Shown here in pieces: positions 7,666 to 17,114 of a stretch of DNA of 64,000 nucleotides. Every line of letters begins with the position of its first letter. Position 1 is the first letter of the stretch. Location: contig JBBQMG010000001.1 of the NCBI GenBank assembly GCA_038328705.1, forward strand, positions 16,172 to 80,171, written 5' to 3'. The notes beneath the pieces are model-generated. The model was not told where the DNA came from. It ran no database searches and saw only the letters and a program-made list of their open reading frames with translations. The translations under genes were made by a program, and so were the position numbers. Source of the stretch: UBA668 sp038328705. Lineage in GTDB: Bacteria > Actinomycetota > Acidimicrobiia > Acidimicrobiales > Ilumatobacteraceae.

Positions 7666-10599
7666 CTACCCCCTTGTGCCAGAGCGCTCGCGCGCTGCTG
7701 CGTTGTTCCCCAGATAGCTCTCTATCACGTCCGGATGACTCAGAACATCAGCAGGCGATCCTTCGGTGAGGACGGCCCCTTGGTCCAGAGCAACCAGGCG
7801 ATCGCTGATCGATGAGATCAGTGGAATGTCGTGTTCGATGACCAGCAGGCTGGCGCCCATCTCGTCGCGCAGACGGCGCAGAACGGGGGCCAACGCCTCC
7901 ACCTCACGCTGCGCAATGCCGCTACTGGGTTCGTCCAGCAACACCATCACCGGACGATGGGCGGCGATGCACGCAAGGTCGACCACGCGCCGCGTGCCGG
8001 TGCTGAGTTCGCGCACGAACGAGTTCTGGTAGTCGCCAAGGTTCATCAACTCGATGAGTTCGTGCACTCGCAGTGCGGTGCGCTCCTCGTCGTCGTACAC
8101 CGCGGGTAGGCGCAGCGCGGCAGACAGTGCGCTCCGGCTGTTCACCCACCGCTCCAATGACACAGCGAGCGTCTCGCGAACCGTCATGTCGGGGAACAGA
8201 CGTGCGTCCTGAAAGCTGCGCCCTAGGCCGGCGGCGGCGCGGTCGCCGGCGCCAAGATTGGTGATGTCGCGACCCTGCAACTCGATTCGGCCGCTGTCGA
8301 CGGGCACGAAGCCACTGATCAGGTCGAAGATGGTGGTCTTGCCGGCGCCGTTGGGGCCGATCATGCCCACGATCTCGTGCGGACGCACTGTGAAGGTGGT
8401 GCCGTTGACTGCGCGGTTGCCGCCGAATGCCACCGAGATCTCGGTGACCTCGAGTAGCGGCATTGCATCCGTGTCATCGTCGTGGTTGCGCGGTGCTGTG
8501 ACTGTTCCATCGGGCGTGTCCGACACGGCAGCGCCCGACAGGAACACGGATCGCAAGAGATCCTTGCGGTCCAGCAGTTCGGCTGTCGGGCCGCTGAAGC
8601 GGATGGTTCCACGCTCCATGAAGTAGGCCCGCTGTGCAACGGTGAGCGCGACATTGACGCTCTGCTCCACCAAGATCACAGCGGTGCCCTGGTCGGCAAC
8701 ACGCTGCACGATGGGCAGCAACTGGCCGACGATCACCGGCGCGAGGCCGAGCGACAACTCGTCGATCAGCAGTACCCTCGGCTTGGCGACGAACGCCATG
8801 CCCAAGGCAAGCATCTGCTGCTGGCCGCCACTCAGGTCGCCCGCGTCGCGGTGGAGCCGTTCGCGCAGGAGCGGGAAGATCGTCAGCACTTCCTCCACTG
8901 CCTCGGCGCGACCCTTGGGATCGTGTCGGCGCGTCCAGCCAGCAAGCTGCAGGTTCTCGTTGACGGTGAGGCCACCAAAGACACCCTGGCCACCGGGCAT
9001 CTGGCTGATTCCCAGCGTGGCGATCTCGTTGGGCGGCGCGTGGGTGACGTCGCGGCCGTCGAGAATAACGGCGCCCCGGTCGGCCTCCACCACACCGCTG
9101 ATCGACTTCAGAAGGGTGCTCTTGCCGGCGCCGTTGGTCCCCAACAGCGCGACGATCTCGCCTTCCTTGACGTCGAAGTTGACGCCGAACAGCACCTGAC
9201 GGCCGCCGTAGCCGGCGTCGAGGTTGCGAATCAGCAACAGGTCGGCTTCGCCGCGACGGCGCTGATACAGCGCTTCGCTGCGAGCCGCCGACGCCTGCCA
9301 CACCTGCGCGATGTCGGCGTCGATCGTGTTCTGCGCGGTGCCGAGAATGAGGCTTCCGATGATGAACAGCGGTACCAGAGTAAGCATGCCCCACCGAATG
9401 CCGACCTGGGTACTGATCCAGCCGATGAGTGGCAGGATCAGCAGGCCCGGAATGACCCACAGCGACGCCACCGAGAAGCCGGTAGCACGGGCGCGAGCGG
9501 GAATGGCGAGGGAGAGCGCCACGAGGATGCCCGGGCCGACGACAGCAAGAGTTGCCGAGATCACACAGTTGACGGCGACAGCGACAACGACATTCGGCGA
9601 CAGTGCGAAGGCCACGGACGCCACCGACGTCAAGATGGCAACGCGGGAGATGAAGCGAATCAGACCACGCATGTCGGCCATGAATCGTTTGGTGATGTAG
9701 CGCGTCCCGATGACCAGACCGACCAGCTGGAATGGCTCCGAGACGGCGGCGGCGATTCCACGACCGCGCTCATCGAGGCCGAACCGCTGCTCGTACATCA
9801 GTGATGCGAGCACCACGAACCCAATGAGTGCTGTCGCCAGGAATGGCAGGCTCCACCACAGCCGCTGCAACGTGTGAATCTTTTGCACCGTCCGCCAGCT
9901 CTCGGCGAACGACGGCACCGTCTCCTCGGTGTTGGCGACTTCGTCGCTGGCACCCATCGCCTCGCGTTCCCACTTGCCACGAACGGGCTCGTGCAGCTTC
10001 AGAGCGAGGAGGGCAAAGACGACAGTCGGCACCACGAAGACGATGAACGGCACACGCCATCCGAAGGCGTACGCCAGCAATCCGGCGCTGAGCGGCCCGA
10101 CAAATGCACCGACCGCGTTAGCCGCTCGATGGGTACTGAAGACCTTGCTGCGGGCCTCGATGGGGTAGTAATCGGCCAGCAAGGAGTTGTGCGTTGGGTC
10201 GATGACCGCCTTGCCCAAGCTGCTGCCACTGCGAGCAACGGTCAGCAGCACGACGCCGGTGGCCAGACCGGTCATGCCGCTGAACGCACCCCAGATGAGT
10301 GCGCCGACGACCGCCAACGGCACCCGCTTCGATCGGTCTGCGTACTGCGCAATCGGTACCTGCAACGCCAGTGCAGCCACCGATGACAACGCCACGATGC
10401 CGAGCACCTTGGTGTTGTCGAGCCCGAATTCGTCGCGGATGTTGGGCAGCAAGATGCCAAAGGCCGTACGGTCCAGTTCGTCGACGGCGTTGAGACCGAA
10501 CAGCACGACAAGCGGGAAAGCTGACTGCCCACCGCAGATCCCGCGCAGCCACAGCATGGGATGGGCGACGTGCCCTCGGAAGCGAGCAAACGCGTTCAT
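7666..10599 (-). CDS. triple fusion: MFS-like transporter domain + LivF ATPase + LivG ATPase
   Basis: 977 residues in one uninterrupted frame. Residues ~25-425 form a multi-spanning domain with MFS features (DEFGLDNTKVLGIVALSSVA, then AQYADRSKR resembling the loop 2-3 motif, and about 11-12 hydrophobic helices). Residues ~455-680 are a LivF-type ATPase: Walker A GTNGAGKS at 487-494, signature LSGGQ at 589, Walker B VLLIDELSLGLAP. Residues ~713-965 are a LivG-type ATPase: Walker A GPNGAGKT at 748-755, Walker B VMVLLDEP, and a degenerate signature LSTGT at 865. The start overlaps the stop of the LivHM gene by 4 bases. The MFS part may transport in its own right or serve only as a membrane anchor; this is unknown. 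Confidence 0.88.
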   Translation of the reverse strand: MNAFARFRGHVAHPMLWLRGICGGQSAFPLVVLFGLNAVDELDRTAFGILLPNIRDEFGLDNTKVLGIVALSSVAALALQVPIAQYADRSKRVPLAVVGALIWGAFSGMTGLATGVVLLTVARSGSSLGKAVIDPTHNSLLADYYPIEARSKVFSTHRAANAVGAFVGPLSAGLLAYAFGWRVPFIVFVVPTVVFALLALKLHEPVRGKWEREAMGASDEVANTEETVPSFAESWRTVQKIHTLQRLWWSLPFLATALIGFVVLASLMYEQRFGLDERGRGIAAAVSEPFQLVGLVIGTRYITKRFMADMRGLIRFISRVAILTSVASVAFALSPNVVVAVAVNCVISATLAVVGPGILVALSLAIPARARATGFSVASLWVIPGLLILPLIGWISTQVGIRWGMLTLVPLFIIGSLILGTAQNTIDADIAQVWQASAARSEALYQRRRGEADLLLIRNLDAGYGGRQVLFGVNFDVKEGEIVALLGTNGAGKSTLLKSISGVVEADRGAVILDGRDVTHAPPNEIATLGISQMPGGQGVFGGLTVNENLQLAGWTRRHDPKGRAEAVEEVLTIFPLLRERLHRDAGDLSGGQQQMLALGMAFVAKPRVLLIDELSLGLAPVIVGQLLPIVQRVADQGTAVILVEQSVNVALTVAQRAYFMERGTIRFSGPTAELLDRKDLLRSVFLSGAAVSDTPDGTVTAPRNHDDDTDAMPLLEVTEISVAFGGNRAVNGTTFTVRPHEIVGMIGPNGAGKTTIFDLISGFVPVDSGRIELQGRDITNLGAGDRAAAGLGRSFQDARLFPDMTVRETLAVSLERWVNSRSALSAALRLPAVYDDEERTALRVHELIELMNLGDYQNSFVRELSTGTRRVVDLACIAAHRPVMVLLDEPSSGIAQREVEALAPVLRRLRDEMGASLLVIEHDIPLISSISDRLVALDQGAVLTEGSPADVLSHPDVIESYLGNNAAARERSGTRG

Positions 10600-12704
10600 A
10601 CGTTCTCCTCGACAAGTGGGTCTTCGTCAACAGCGGATGGTTCCGCCACGGCGGGTGCCGCGACGACTGGTTCGTCAATGCGCTGGCCGGTGATCAACCG
10701 GACCACGAGGTCGCGCAGCTTCACCCAGAGGCCGCCGAGCCCACCCGGCAGGACCAACAGGACCAGCAGGACACCGAAGCCGGTGGAAAGCAACTGCCAT
10801 GCCTGATCGGTGATGAACCAGCGTGTGCCACGCAGATATAGCGCACCCAGCAGCGCGCCGCCGAGCGAGCCCACGCCGCCGATGACTGCGCTGGTGAACA
10901 CGTTGAAGCTCTCCCCGGTGGAGAAGCTGTCGATCGAGAACGCTCGCTGTTGGTGCACGAACAGCGCACCGCCGACGCCGGCAACGAACCCGGAGATGAC
11001 GAAGGCCGTCAGCTTGGCCTGCACGACGCCGATTGAAAAGCTCTGCGCAGCTCGCTCGTTTTCACGAATGGCGATGATCACGCGTCCGGTTCGCGACTGT
11101 CGAATTCCGCGCAGGGCGAAGTAGAGCAGCCCAAGGATGACCAGCGAGTAGAAGTAGTAGCGGGTCGGCGAATCAACGTTGATACGGCCGAATAGGGGCG
11201 GCCGGTCGAAGCGGGTTTCCGCCTTCGGGAACCAGCCGAAGAACCGGTCGTTGAGCAACCAGAACTCGGTTGCCAGACCGAGCGCGAAGGTGGTGACCGC
11301 AAGGTAGAGGCCACGCAATCGCAGCGCTGGCACACCCACCATGAACGCGGCGGCACCGCCCGCGATACCACCAATGATCAGCGCCAGGGTGAGATCCACG
11401 TTCCAGCGGGAAGTGATCGTGGCGCTCACCGCCGCACCAATACCAACAATTGCCATTTGGCCGAGCGAGACCTGCCCTGCCCAACCGGTGAGCACCACCA
11501 ACGACAGCCCGATGATGGCGAACGACAGCAGGGCCGTTGCCTTGATGACGTTGCCTACTTCCAACAACTTCGGCAGCAGCAGCACGCCCATCACGGCCGC
11601 GGCCAGCAGGGTGTACCGCAGTGTCATGACCCACGGATTGTCGGCCAGGTGCGACGGCAGCGGGCGAACCTCGTCGGCGCCACGCCAACTGCTGGTGGCA
11701 TCGTTGTCGCGCCGTGAGGTGGTGACACGCTGCGCCAAGAGCGCTACGAACATGGCTCCTGCCATGATCGGGTAGGCGAGATACGGGGTGTCCGCATTGC
11801 TCTGCACACCGAACTCGAGCAGCTTCAGCGCGATCGCCGCGGCCGCGATGACACCCAGATTCTCCAGCCGCCCGATGACGAGGGCGGCGAGCGCAATGAG
11901 CAACGTGGGCAAACCCTCGGCAAAGCCCAATGGCACACCGGTGATACCGCTGCGCAGGAACAACGCGACGAACGACAGGCTTGCTGCCAGCATCCACACG
12001 ACGGTGTTGAGCCGGGCAACCGGGATACCCAGCATTGCCGCCCGGTCACTGCGCTCAGCGGCTGCACGAATGGCTATACCGAGTCGGCTGCGGTTGAGGA
12101 ACCACGCCACACCAACAAGGGCGAGCGGTGCAACAATCATCGCGATGATGTCGTTGCCACCGAGAATGAACTTGCTGGAGTCCGGCTTCCACGGAGGCAT
12201 CGTCGCGGAGAGCGTCAGCTTCCAATCCACTGGCGGCGAAAGGCGCTGACTGGCCAGGTTCTTCCCCCACCAACGTGGCACCAGAATGCCGAGCACGATC
12301 AAGAGCTGCGTCACGCCAAGCGTCGCAACCGTCATCACCATGCGCGGCGCGTCGCGGAATCGCCGAATGATTGCCATCTCCACAACGAGACCCAGCAAGA
12401 GTGCGATCAACAGACCGGCACCAAGCCCCACCAAGTACGGCCACTGCCAGAAGAGGATGAGAGCGGCAGCAAAGCTGGTGGGCACGGTGCCCAGATCCGC
12501 CTGGGCGAAGTTGACGACTCGGTTGGCGCGATAGATCAGCGCCATGCCGACGGCGAGCATCGATGCGAGCACACCGAGCACAAGACCACGAGTCCAGAGC
12601 CCGAGTGGCATCCCGAAGAAGATGAGTTGGATCGCGACAAGGCCAGTGATCGTGAGTACCGCCACCAAGGTGGCAACACTGCGCTGAGCCCCCAAGCGTC
12701 GCAC
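10596..12704 (-). CDS. fused LivH-LivM permease of the ABC importer
   Basis: 702 residues from GTG 12704. The first ~290 residues match LivH-type permeases (RGLVLGVLASMLAVGMALIY, then RANRVVNFAQADLGTVP, the family signature). From about residue 350 the sequence matches LivM, including LVVLTGWAGQVSLGQMAIVG and the EAA-like loop SRTGRVIIAIRENERAAQSF. A ~45-residue hydrophilic joint (TSRRDNDATSSWRGADEVRP) connects them. One chain therefore supplies both halves of the membrane channel. It is the first gene of the operon, followed with a 4-base overlap by the MFS-LivF-LivG fusion. No upstream same-strand gene exists, so the promoter should lie in 12705-12803. Confidence 0.9.
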   Translation of the reverse strand: MRRLGAQRSVATLVAVLTITGLVAIQLIFFGMPLGLWTRGLVLGVLASMLAVGMALIYRANRVVNFAQADLGTVPTSFAAALILFWQWPYLVGLGAGLLIALLLGLVVEMAIIRRFRDAPRMVMTVATLGVTQLLIVLGILVPRWWGKNLASQRLSPPVDWKLTLSATMPPWKPDSSKFILGGNDIIAMIVAPLALVGVAWFLNRSRLGIAIRAAAERSDRAAMLGIPVARLNTVVWMLAASLSFVALFLRSGITGVPLGFAEGLPTLLIALAALVIGRLENLGVIAAAAIALKLLEFGVQSNADTPYLAYPIMAGAMFVALLAQRVTTSRRDNDATSSWRGADEVRPLPSHLADNPWVMTLRYTLLAAAVMGVLLLPKLLEVGNVIKATALLSFAIIGLSLVVLTGWAGQVSLGQMAIVGIGAAVSATITSRWNVDLTLALIIGGIAGGAAAFMVGVPALRLRGLYLAVTTFALGLATEFWLLNDRFFGWFPKAETRFDRPPLFGRINVDSPTRYYFYSLVILGLLYFALRGIRQSRTGRVIIAIRENERAAQSFSIGVVQAKLTAFVISGFVAGVGGALFVHQQRAFSIDSFSTGESFNVFTSAVIGGVGSLGGALLGALYLRGTRWFITDQAWQLLSTGFGVLLVLLVLPGGLGGLWVKLRDLVVRLITGQRIDEPVVAAPAVAEPSAVDEDPLVEENV

Positions 12705-12803
12705 CGGCTGGACCGTACAACGTCAGGGACACGTCACGACGAACTCAAGGGATATCCGGGGTGACTTGTCTCGCGACGCATCAGTCGCCAGGCTGTAGGC
12801 ATC

Positions 12804-13352
12804 GTGAGCCAAACCAACCTCGTCAGGCGCTGCGCGCTGATCGGGCTGCTCGTGTTCGTGCCCGTCGCGTGCAAGAGCAGCCGAACACCGGCAACAACCA
12901 CCACCGCGGTCAGCACCACGACTACTTCAACCTCCACCTCGACCACATCGACGACATCGACCACCTCGACCACCTCGACCACACTGCCACCGACCACGAC
13001 CACCGAGCCGCTCGTGGTCGAGGGCGGCATTGTCAAAGTCGCCAACGCGTCGGGGGTCGATGGCGCTGCCGGTCAGATCACCGACGAACTTGTCGCGCTC
13101 GGTTTCACCACGGCTGGGCCCACCAACGCTGCGGGCATCGATGAGGACTTGGTGGAGAGCAAGATCTACGTCATCGCCGGCAGTGAGGCAGTCGCCAATT
13201 CCGTCAGCAGGCTGATGGGTGGAATTCCAGTGTCGCGCATGCCAACACCAGCGTGGATCAAAGGGGGTACCGCCGGCCTCGGAGATGCGACAGTGCTGGT
13301 GATGTTGGGCCACGACTTGGCCGGCAAACGGCTGGCCGACATGGGCGCCTGA
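12804..13352 (+). CDS. lipoprotein with LytR C-terminal-type domain
   Basis: 182 residues from GTG 12804. A type II signal peptide ends in the lipobox VPVAC (Cys near residue 23). Next comes a ~40-residue Thr/Ser linker, and then a LytR_C-type domain beginning VEGGIVKVANASGVDGAAGQ. This domain recurs at the end of LytR-CpsA-Psr proteins and in free-standing exported proteins of actinomycetes; its exact role at the cell wall is unsettled. The protein lacks the LCP catalytic domain. It is divergent from the Liv operon and lies 22 bp before the YihY-family gene, with which it is probably transcribed. Confidence 0.8.
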   Translation: MSQTNLVRRCALIGLLVFVPVACKSSRTPATTTTAVSTTTTSTSTSTTSTTSTTSTTSTTLPPTTTTEPLVVEGGIVKVANASGVDGAAGQITDELVALGFTTAGPTNAAGIDEDLVESKIYVIAGSEAVANSVSRLMGGIPVSRMPTPAWIKGGTAGLGDATVLVMLGHDLAGKRLADMGA

Positions 13353-13374
13353 AGCGCGCCTAGCCTTCGGAGCA

Positions 13375-14223
13375 ATGGCAAAGGCGACCTGGACCGAACA
13401 CCCCACACTGCTCCGCCTGCGTCGGCGGAGTGCGTTCGTCGATCTGCTGGTGCGCAGCGCCATCAACTATCGGCTACATCGCACGGGTCGCAACGCCAGC
13501 CTGGTGGCGCACTTCGCCTTTCTCTCGCTGTTCCCATTGCTGCTCGTGTTCACGACCATTCTCGGTTTCGTGTTGGAGAGCCACCCGAAGCTGCGCAACG
13601 AGATCATCGACTCAGCGTTCAGCCGTGTCCCCATCATCGGCCCTGAACTCGCGAGGGATCCCACTCAGTTGCAGGGCGACGCCTTCGTGCTCGTCATCGG
13701 TCTTGTCGTGACCCTGTGGGCGGGCATGAAGGCGTTCAACATGTTGCAGTTTGCGCTCGACGACATCGCCGAGGTTCACCTCGACGAGCGACCGAACATC
13801 GTTCGGTCACGGGTTCGCTCGCTGTTGGGTATCGCACTGGTCGGTGGCGGGCAGGTCGCCGCTGCAGTCCTCACCGGCTTCGTCGGGGTCACCGGTGTTG
13901 CACTGCTCCACCGGGTGGGCTTGATCCTGGGTGCAATCGCCGTCAACACTGCCGTGCTGGCCGGCAGCTACCGCTGGCTCACCGTTCGCCTGCAGTCGTG
14001 GCGCGCCATTGCCCCGGGAGCAGTACTTGCCGGCTTCGTGTTCGCCACATTGCAGTTGGTGGGGACCGCGTTCGTCGGGCGTGCGATCTCACGGGCGACG
14101 CCGGTGTACGGCACGTTCGCCCTGGTCATCGGCTTGATCGCCTGGATGTCGTTGCACTCGACGGTGGCGCTGTTGGGCGCGGAGCTCAACCGGGCACTTC
14201 CGATGCGCCGCCACCGCGACTAG
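13375..14223 (+). CDS. YihY/BrkB family integral membrane protein
   Basis: 282 residues with about six hydrophobic segments. The family pattern starts with SLVAHFAFLSLFPLLLVFTT and ends with TPVYGTFALVIGLIAWMSLH followed by LLGAELNR. Members were once annotated as ribonuclease BN in error and are now regarded as membrane proteins of unknown transport or envelope function. It starts 22 bp after the LytR_C lipoprotein gene, and its stop abuts the stop of the convergent SRPBCC gene with no bases between. Confidence 0.88.
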   Translation: MAKATWTEHPTLLRLRRRSAFVDLLVRSAINYRLHRTGRNASLVAHFAFLSLFPLLLVFTTILGFVLESHPKLRNEIIDSAFSRVPIIGPELARDPTQLQGDAFVLVIGLVVTLWAGMKAFNMLQFALDDIAEVHLDERPNIVRSRVRSLLGIALVGGGQVAAAVLTGFVGVTGVALLHRVGLILGAIAVNTAVLAGSYRWLTVRLQSWRAIAPGAVLAGFVFATLQLVGTAFVGRAISRATPVYGTFALVIGLIAWMSLHSTVALLGAELNRALPMRRHRD

Positions 14224-14712
14224 TCAAGCCTCGACTACCTGTGCAAGCCTCTCCAGCGTCTTGGTCATCGAGTCCACCGTCTTCGAGCGCAGACTGCGAA
14301 CTGTCCACGGCTGCTTCTCCTGGCTGATGTCCCAGCTCTCGCGAACCAGGGTGCCGCCGTCTTGAGCGATGAGCTGGTAGCGCCAGATTCGACCGCCGAT
14401 GAACCACGCCATGACGGTTTGTGTCGGCCTCGGCTGCCATGCAATACGGGCATTCTCCTCGAACTCGACCACCGTGTTTTCCATGGTGTAGCCGATGCCC
14501 ATCTTCATCGACATGCCGAACTTGGAACCGAGCGCCAGACGCTGGGAGCCCTTGTCAGCAGCATCACCAGGAACGCCCTTCACGGTTCCCGAACCGTCGA
14601 TCTCCTGATGGCGTGAGGGGTCGGCCAGGATGTCGAAGATTGCGCTGGCCGGAGCATTGATCAGACGCTCGACGGTGGCGACATTGCGGGACGAATCGGA
14701 GGTCTCGGGCAT
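14224..14712 (-). CDS. SRPBCC-fold protein (polyketide cyclase/START-like)
   Basis: 162 residues. The opening VATVERLINAPASAIFDILA and SRHQEIDGSGTV are the classic first strand and helices of the SRPBCC fold, which encloses a hydrophobic ligand pocket. Later strands include NARIAWQPRPTQTVMAWFIG and GTLVRESWDIS. Members bind lipids or cyclise polyketides; no catalytic residues can be assigned here and the ligand is unknown. It is a single gene with its own short upstream gap of 77 bp, divergent from the peptidase gene at 14790. Confidence 0.85.
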   Translation of the reverse strand: MPETSDSSRNVATVERLINAPASAIFDILADPSRHQEIDGSGTVKGVPGDAADKGSQRLALGSKFGMSMKMGIGYTMENTVVEFEENARIAWQPRPTQTVMAWFIGGRIWRYQLIAQDGGTLVRESWDISQEKQPWTVRSLRSKTVDSMTKTLERLAQVVEA

Positions 14713-14789
14713 GCCGACGCTAACCGTTCGGGTGTCGCCATCATTCCCGATGTGTCAAGATTTGGCCCGGACGGGCCGATACCTCATCG

Positions 14790-17114
14790 ATGCCCTTGAT
14801 CACTCACCGACTCTCTGCGCTGTGTGCGGCCGCCGTCTTGGCCGTCAGCACGCTTGCTTCGGTCTCGCCGGTCGAGACGGTCGCTGCCGTCGACGCGCCG
14901 TGGGTCACGCCCTCAGTGCCGGCGAAGTGCACGACCGCGCAGATCGATGCGGGTGCCGTCGCGGGCTGCACGATTCAGCTCGGCGCCGGGCTTCCAGAGA
15001 GCCGCGGTTGGCCCGCACCGCCCTACCCGGACCCCACCATTGGTGCCGTCTTACCATGGGTGGACCTCGCCGTCGGCTCCAGCGGACCCATCGTCGTGAA
15101 GGTGCAGCAGGCCCTTGTCACCAACGGTGCCACCATCGCCGCCGACGGACAATTCGGGCCACTCACCGCTGGCGCGGTCACCACGTATCAGACCTCGAAG
15201 GGCTTGGCTGCGACGGGTATCGTCAATGAGGCAACCGCCAACGCCTTGGGCGTGCAGAACACCGGTACCGGCAGCTTCCCGCCATTCGGATGGACGTGGT
15301 TGGGTTGGGGCTACAACAGCAGCCAAGCCTTGTACCAGTGGGAACAGCAGATCGTCGGCAACGCCAATCAGATCGGCATTATCAAACCCAACCAGTTGAA
15401 GAGCATGCCCCAAGCGCTGCCACTGTTCGAGGGCTTCGTCGCCGAGATTCAGGCCAGGGGCTACGCGATCGGCGACGCCGGGATGTACGTCTTTCGCTGC
15501 ACCGCCAGTACCCGCAAAGACTGCGCCGGCCTCAGTCGCACAAGCCTGTCGAACCACGCCTATGGCCTGGCGTTGGACATCAACACCGCCAAGAACCCGC
15601 TGAAGACGTACTACGGCATCAGCGGAGCCAGCGCCTGCGTCACGCCGATGATCACCGACATCCCACAATGGGTCGTGCAGGTCGCCGAGACCTGGGGGCT
15701 CTATTGGGGCGGTTACGGCTGGAGCACCGGCTGTTGGTCACCGTCGCAGGTGAAGTCGTCCGCCAGTCGCGATCCGATGCACTTCGAGTTCAACGGCACG
15801 GTCGCGCAGGCACAGGCAATCCTGGCCTACCGCTCCGGCAACGGCGGTATCACGCCGAGGCCGGCACCTACGCCCGCTCCCACCCCGGCACCGCCGACGG
15901 GCAACTGCCTCGACGTCGCCGATGATGGTGGCAACATCACCACCAAGTGCTTTGCATTGGCGGAAGTGCCGCCGGCAAACACCCGTCTCGTGATCACGAC
16001 TGACCCGCCCGGCGGTGCCACGGCAGCGTTGGTCAACATCACCACTGCCGGCGCCAGCAACGGCGGCTACATCACTGCCGAAGGTTGCGGCGCCGTCGCT
16101 ACCGCTGCCCGCCAATGGTCGAACGGCAACGTGCGACCCAACCGTGCAGTCGCCGCCGCAGCAATCGTGCCAATCGACTCAGAGGGCCGATTCTGTCTCT
16201 ACCAATCCACCGCGATGCAGACGATCGTCGACGTTCAGGGCTACTTCAAGCCAGCCGGCACCGCCGACAGTGGCGCCAGCTACACACCGATTGCACCGGT
16301 GCGCAGCACCGACACGCGCACCCGACCAATCTGTCGTCCCGACGCTGGCTGCGAGGGACTCGGACCAGTTCCCGCAGGGACCGAACTGCGCAACTCGTCG
16401 GCAGGACCGGTCGGTGCGCTCGCCACCGCGGCCAACATCACCGTGGTCGGCGGCACGGGCACCGGCTACGTGACGGCCGACGCGTGTAGCACGCTGGTGC
16501 CCGGCCCCCAGACCCGCAGCACCCTCAACTTCGCCGGCAACGACACCGTTGCCAACCTCGCAGTGGTGCCCTCCGCAGCGGTCGATGGCGGCGGTGCCTT
16601 CTGCACGTATTCGCCGAACGGCCTTCACGAGATCATCGATGTGCAGGGCTACTTCGGGTCTCCGACGGCCGACAGCCTGAGGTTCACATCGCAAACGCCG
16701 GCCCGACTGGTGGACAGTCGCAGCTGCTGGACGGACCCCGTCACGCTTGTGCAGCGCTGCGGCCAGCGCAACGCTGCCGGAAGCATCATGCGTATCAAGG
16801 CGCCGGCCGGTGCACGCGTTGCCGTCATCAATCTCACGGCCATCGAACCACAGGCCGCGGGTTACGTCACGGCCGACGCGTGCAGCAACATGGTCGCAGG
16901 TCCACAGTCGCAGTCGAACCTCAACGCAATGGTCGGTTCAGTGGTCGCCAACATGGCCATGGTGCCGGTCGGCGCCGACGGGACGTTCTGCGTCTATGTC
17001 TCCAGTTCGATGCACATTGCGGTCGACGTGATGGGAACCTTCTCCGCGAATGGTCAGCTCGGATACGTGCCCGTCACCCCGTTGCGGGTGCACGACTCAC
17101 GCCTACCTCGATGA
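14790..17114 (+). CDS. secreted VanY-like D,D-carboxypeptidase with peptidoglycan-binding domain and three C-terminal repeats
   Basis: 774 residues. A Sec signal peptide covers residues 1-33. A PG_binding_1 domain spans ~95-155 (GPIVVKVQQALVTNGATIAA). An M15 peptidase domain spans ~190-345 with zinc ligands SNHAYGLALDIN (His256, Asp263) and DPMHFEF (His331). A Pro-rich linker at 355-370 leads to three repeats of about 105-130 residues, each with GYxTAxxC, then VxPxxxxGxFCxY and xDVxGxF. The enzyme should trim peptidoglycan stems outside the cell; the repeats probably mediate surface attachment or binding. The last 41 bases overlap the 3' end of the convergent GH3 gene. Confidence 0.87.
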   Translation: MPLITHRLSALCAAAVLAVSTLASVSPVETVAAVDAPWVTPSVPAKCTTAQIDAGAVAGCTIQLGAGLPESRGWPAPPYPDPTIGAVLPWVDLAVGSSGPIVVKVQQALVTNGATIAADGQFGPLTAGAVTTYQTSKGLAATGIVNEATANALGVQNTGTGSFPPFGWTWLGWGYNSSQALYQWEQQIVGNANQIGIIKPNQLKSMPQALPLFEGFVAEIQARGYAIGDAGMYVFRCTASTRKDCAGLSRTSLSNHAYGLALDINTAKNPLKTYYGISGASACVTPMITDIPQWVVQVAETWGLYWGGYGWSTGCWSPSQVKSSASRDPMHFEFNGTVAQAQAILAYRSGNGGITPRPAPTPAPTPAPPTGNCLDVADDGGNITTKCFALAEVPPANTRLVITTDPPGGATAALVNITTAGASNGGYITAEGCGAVATAARQWSNGNVRPNRAVAAAAIVPIDSEGRFCLYQSTAMQTIVDVQGYFKPAGTADSGASYTPIAPVRSTDTRTRPICRPDAGCEGLGPVPAGTELRNSSAGPVGALATAANITVVGGTGTGYVTADACSTLVPGPQTRSTLNFAGNDTVANLAVVPSAAVDGGGAFCTYSPNGLHEIIDVQGYFGSPTADSLRFTSQTPARLVDSRSCWTDPVTLVQRCGQRNAAGSIMRIKAPAGARVAVINLTAIEPQAAGYVTADACSNMVAGPQSQSNLNAMVGSVVANMAMVPVGADGTFCVYVSSSMHIAVDVMGTFSANGQLGYVPVTPLRVHDSRLPR

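Noticed and set aside
8482..9804. 440-codon plus-strand frame inside the fused transporter gene
   Set aside because: It is antisense to intact Walker and signature motifs of the ABC domains, and its product has no domain pattern.
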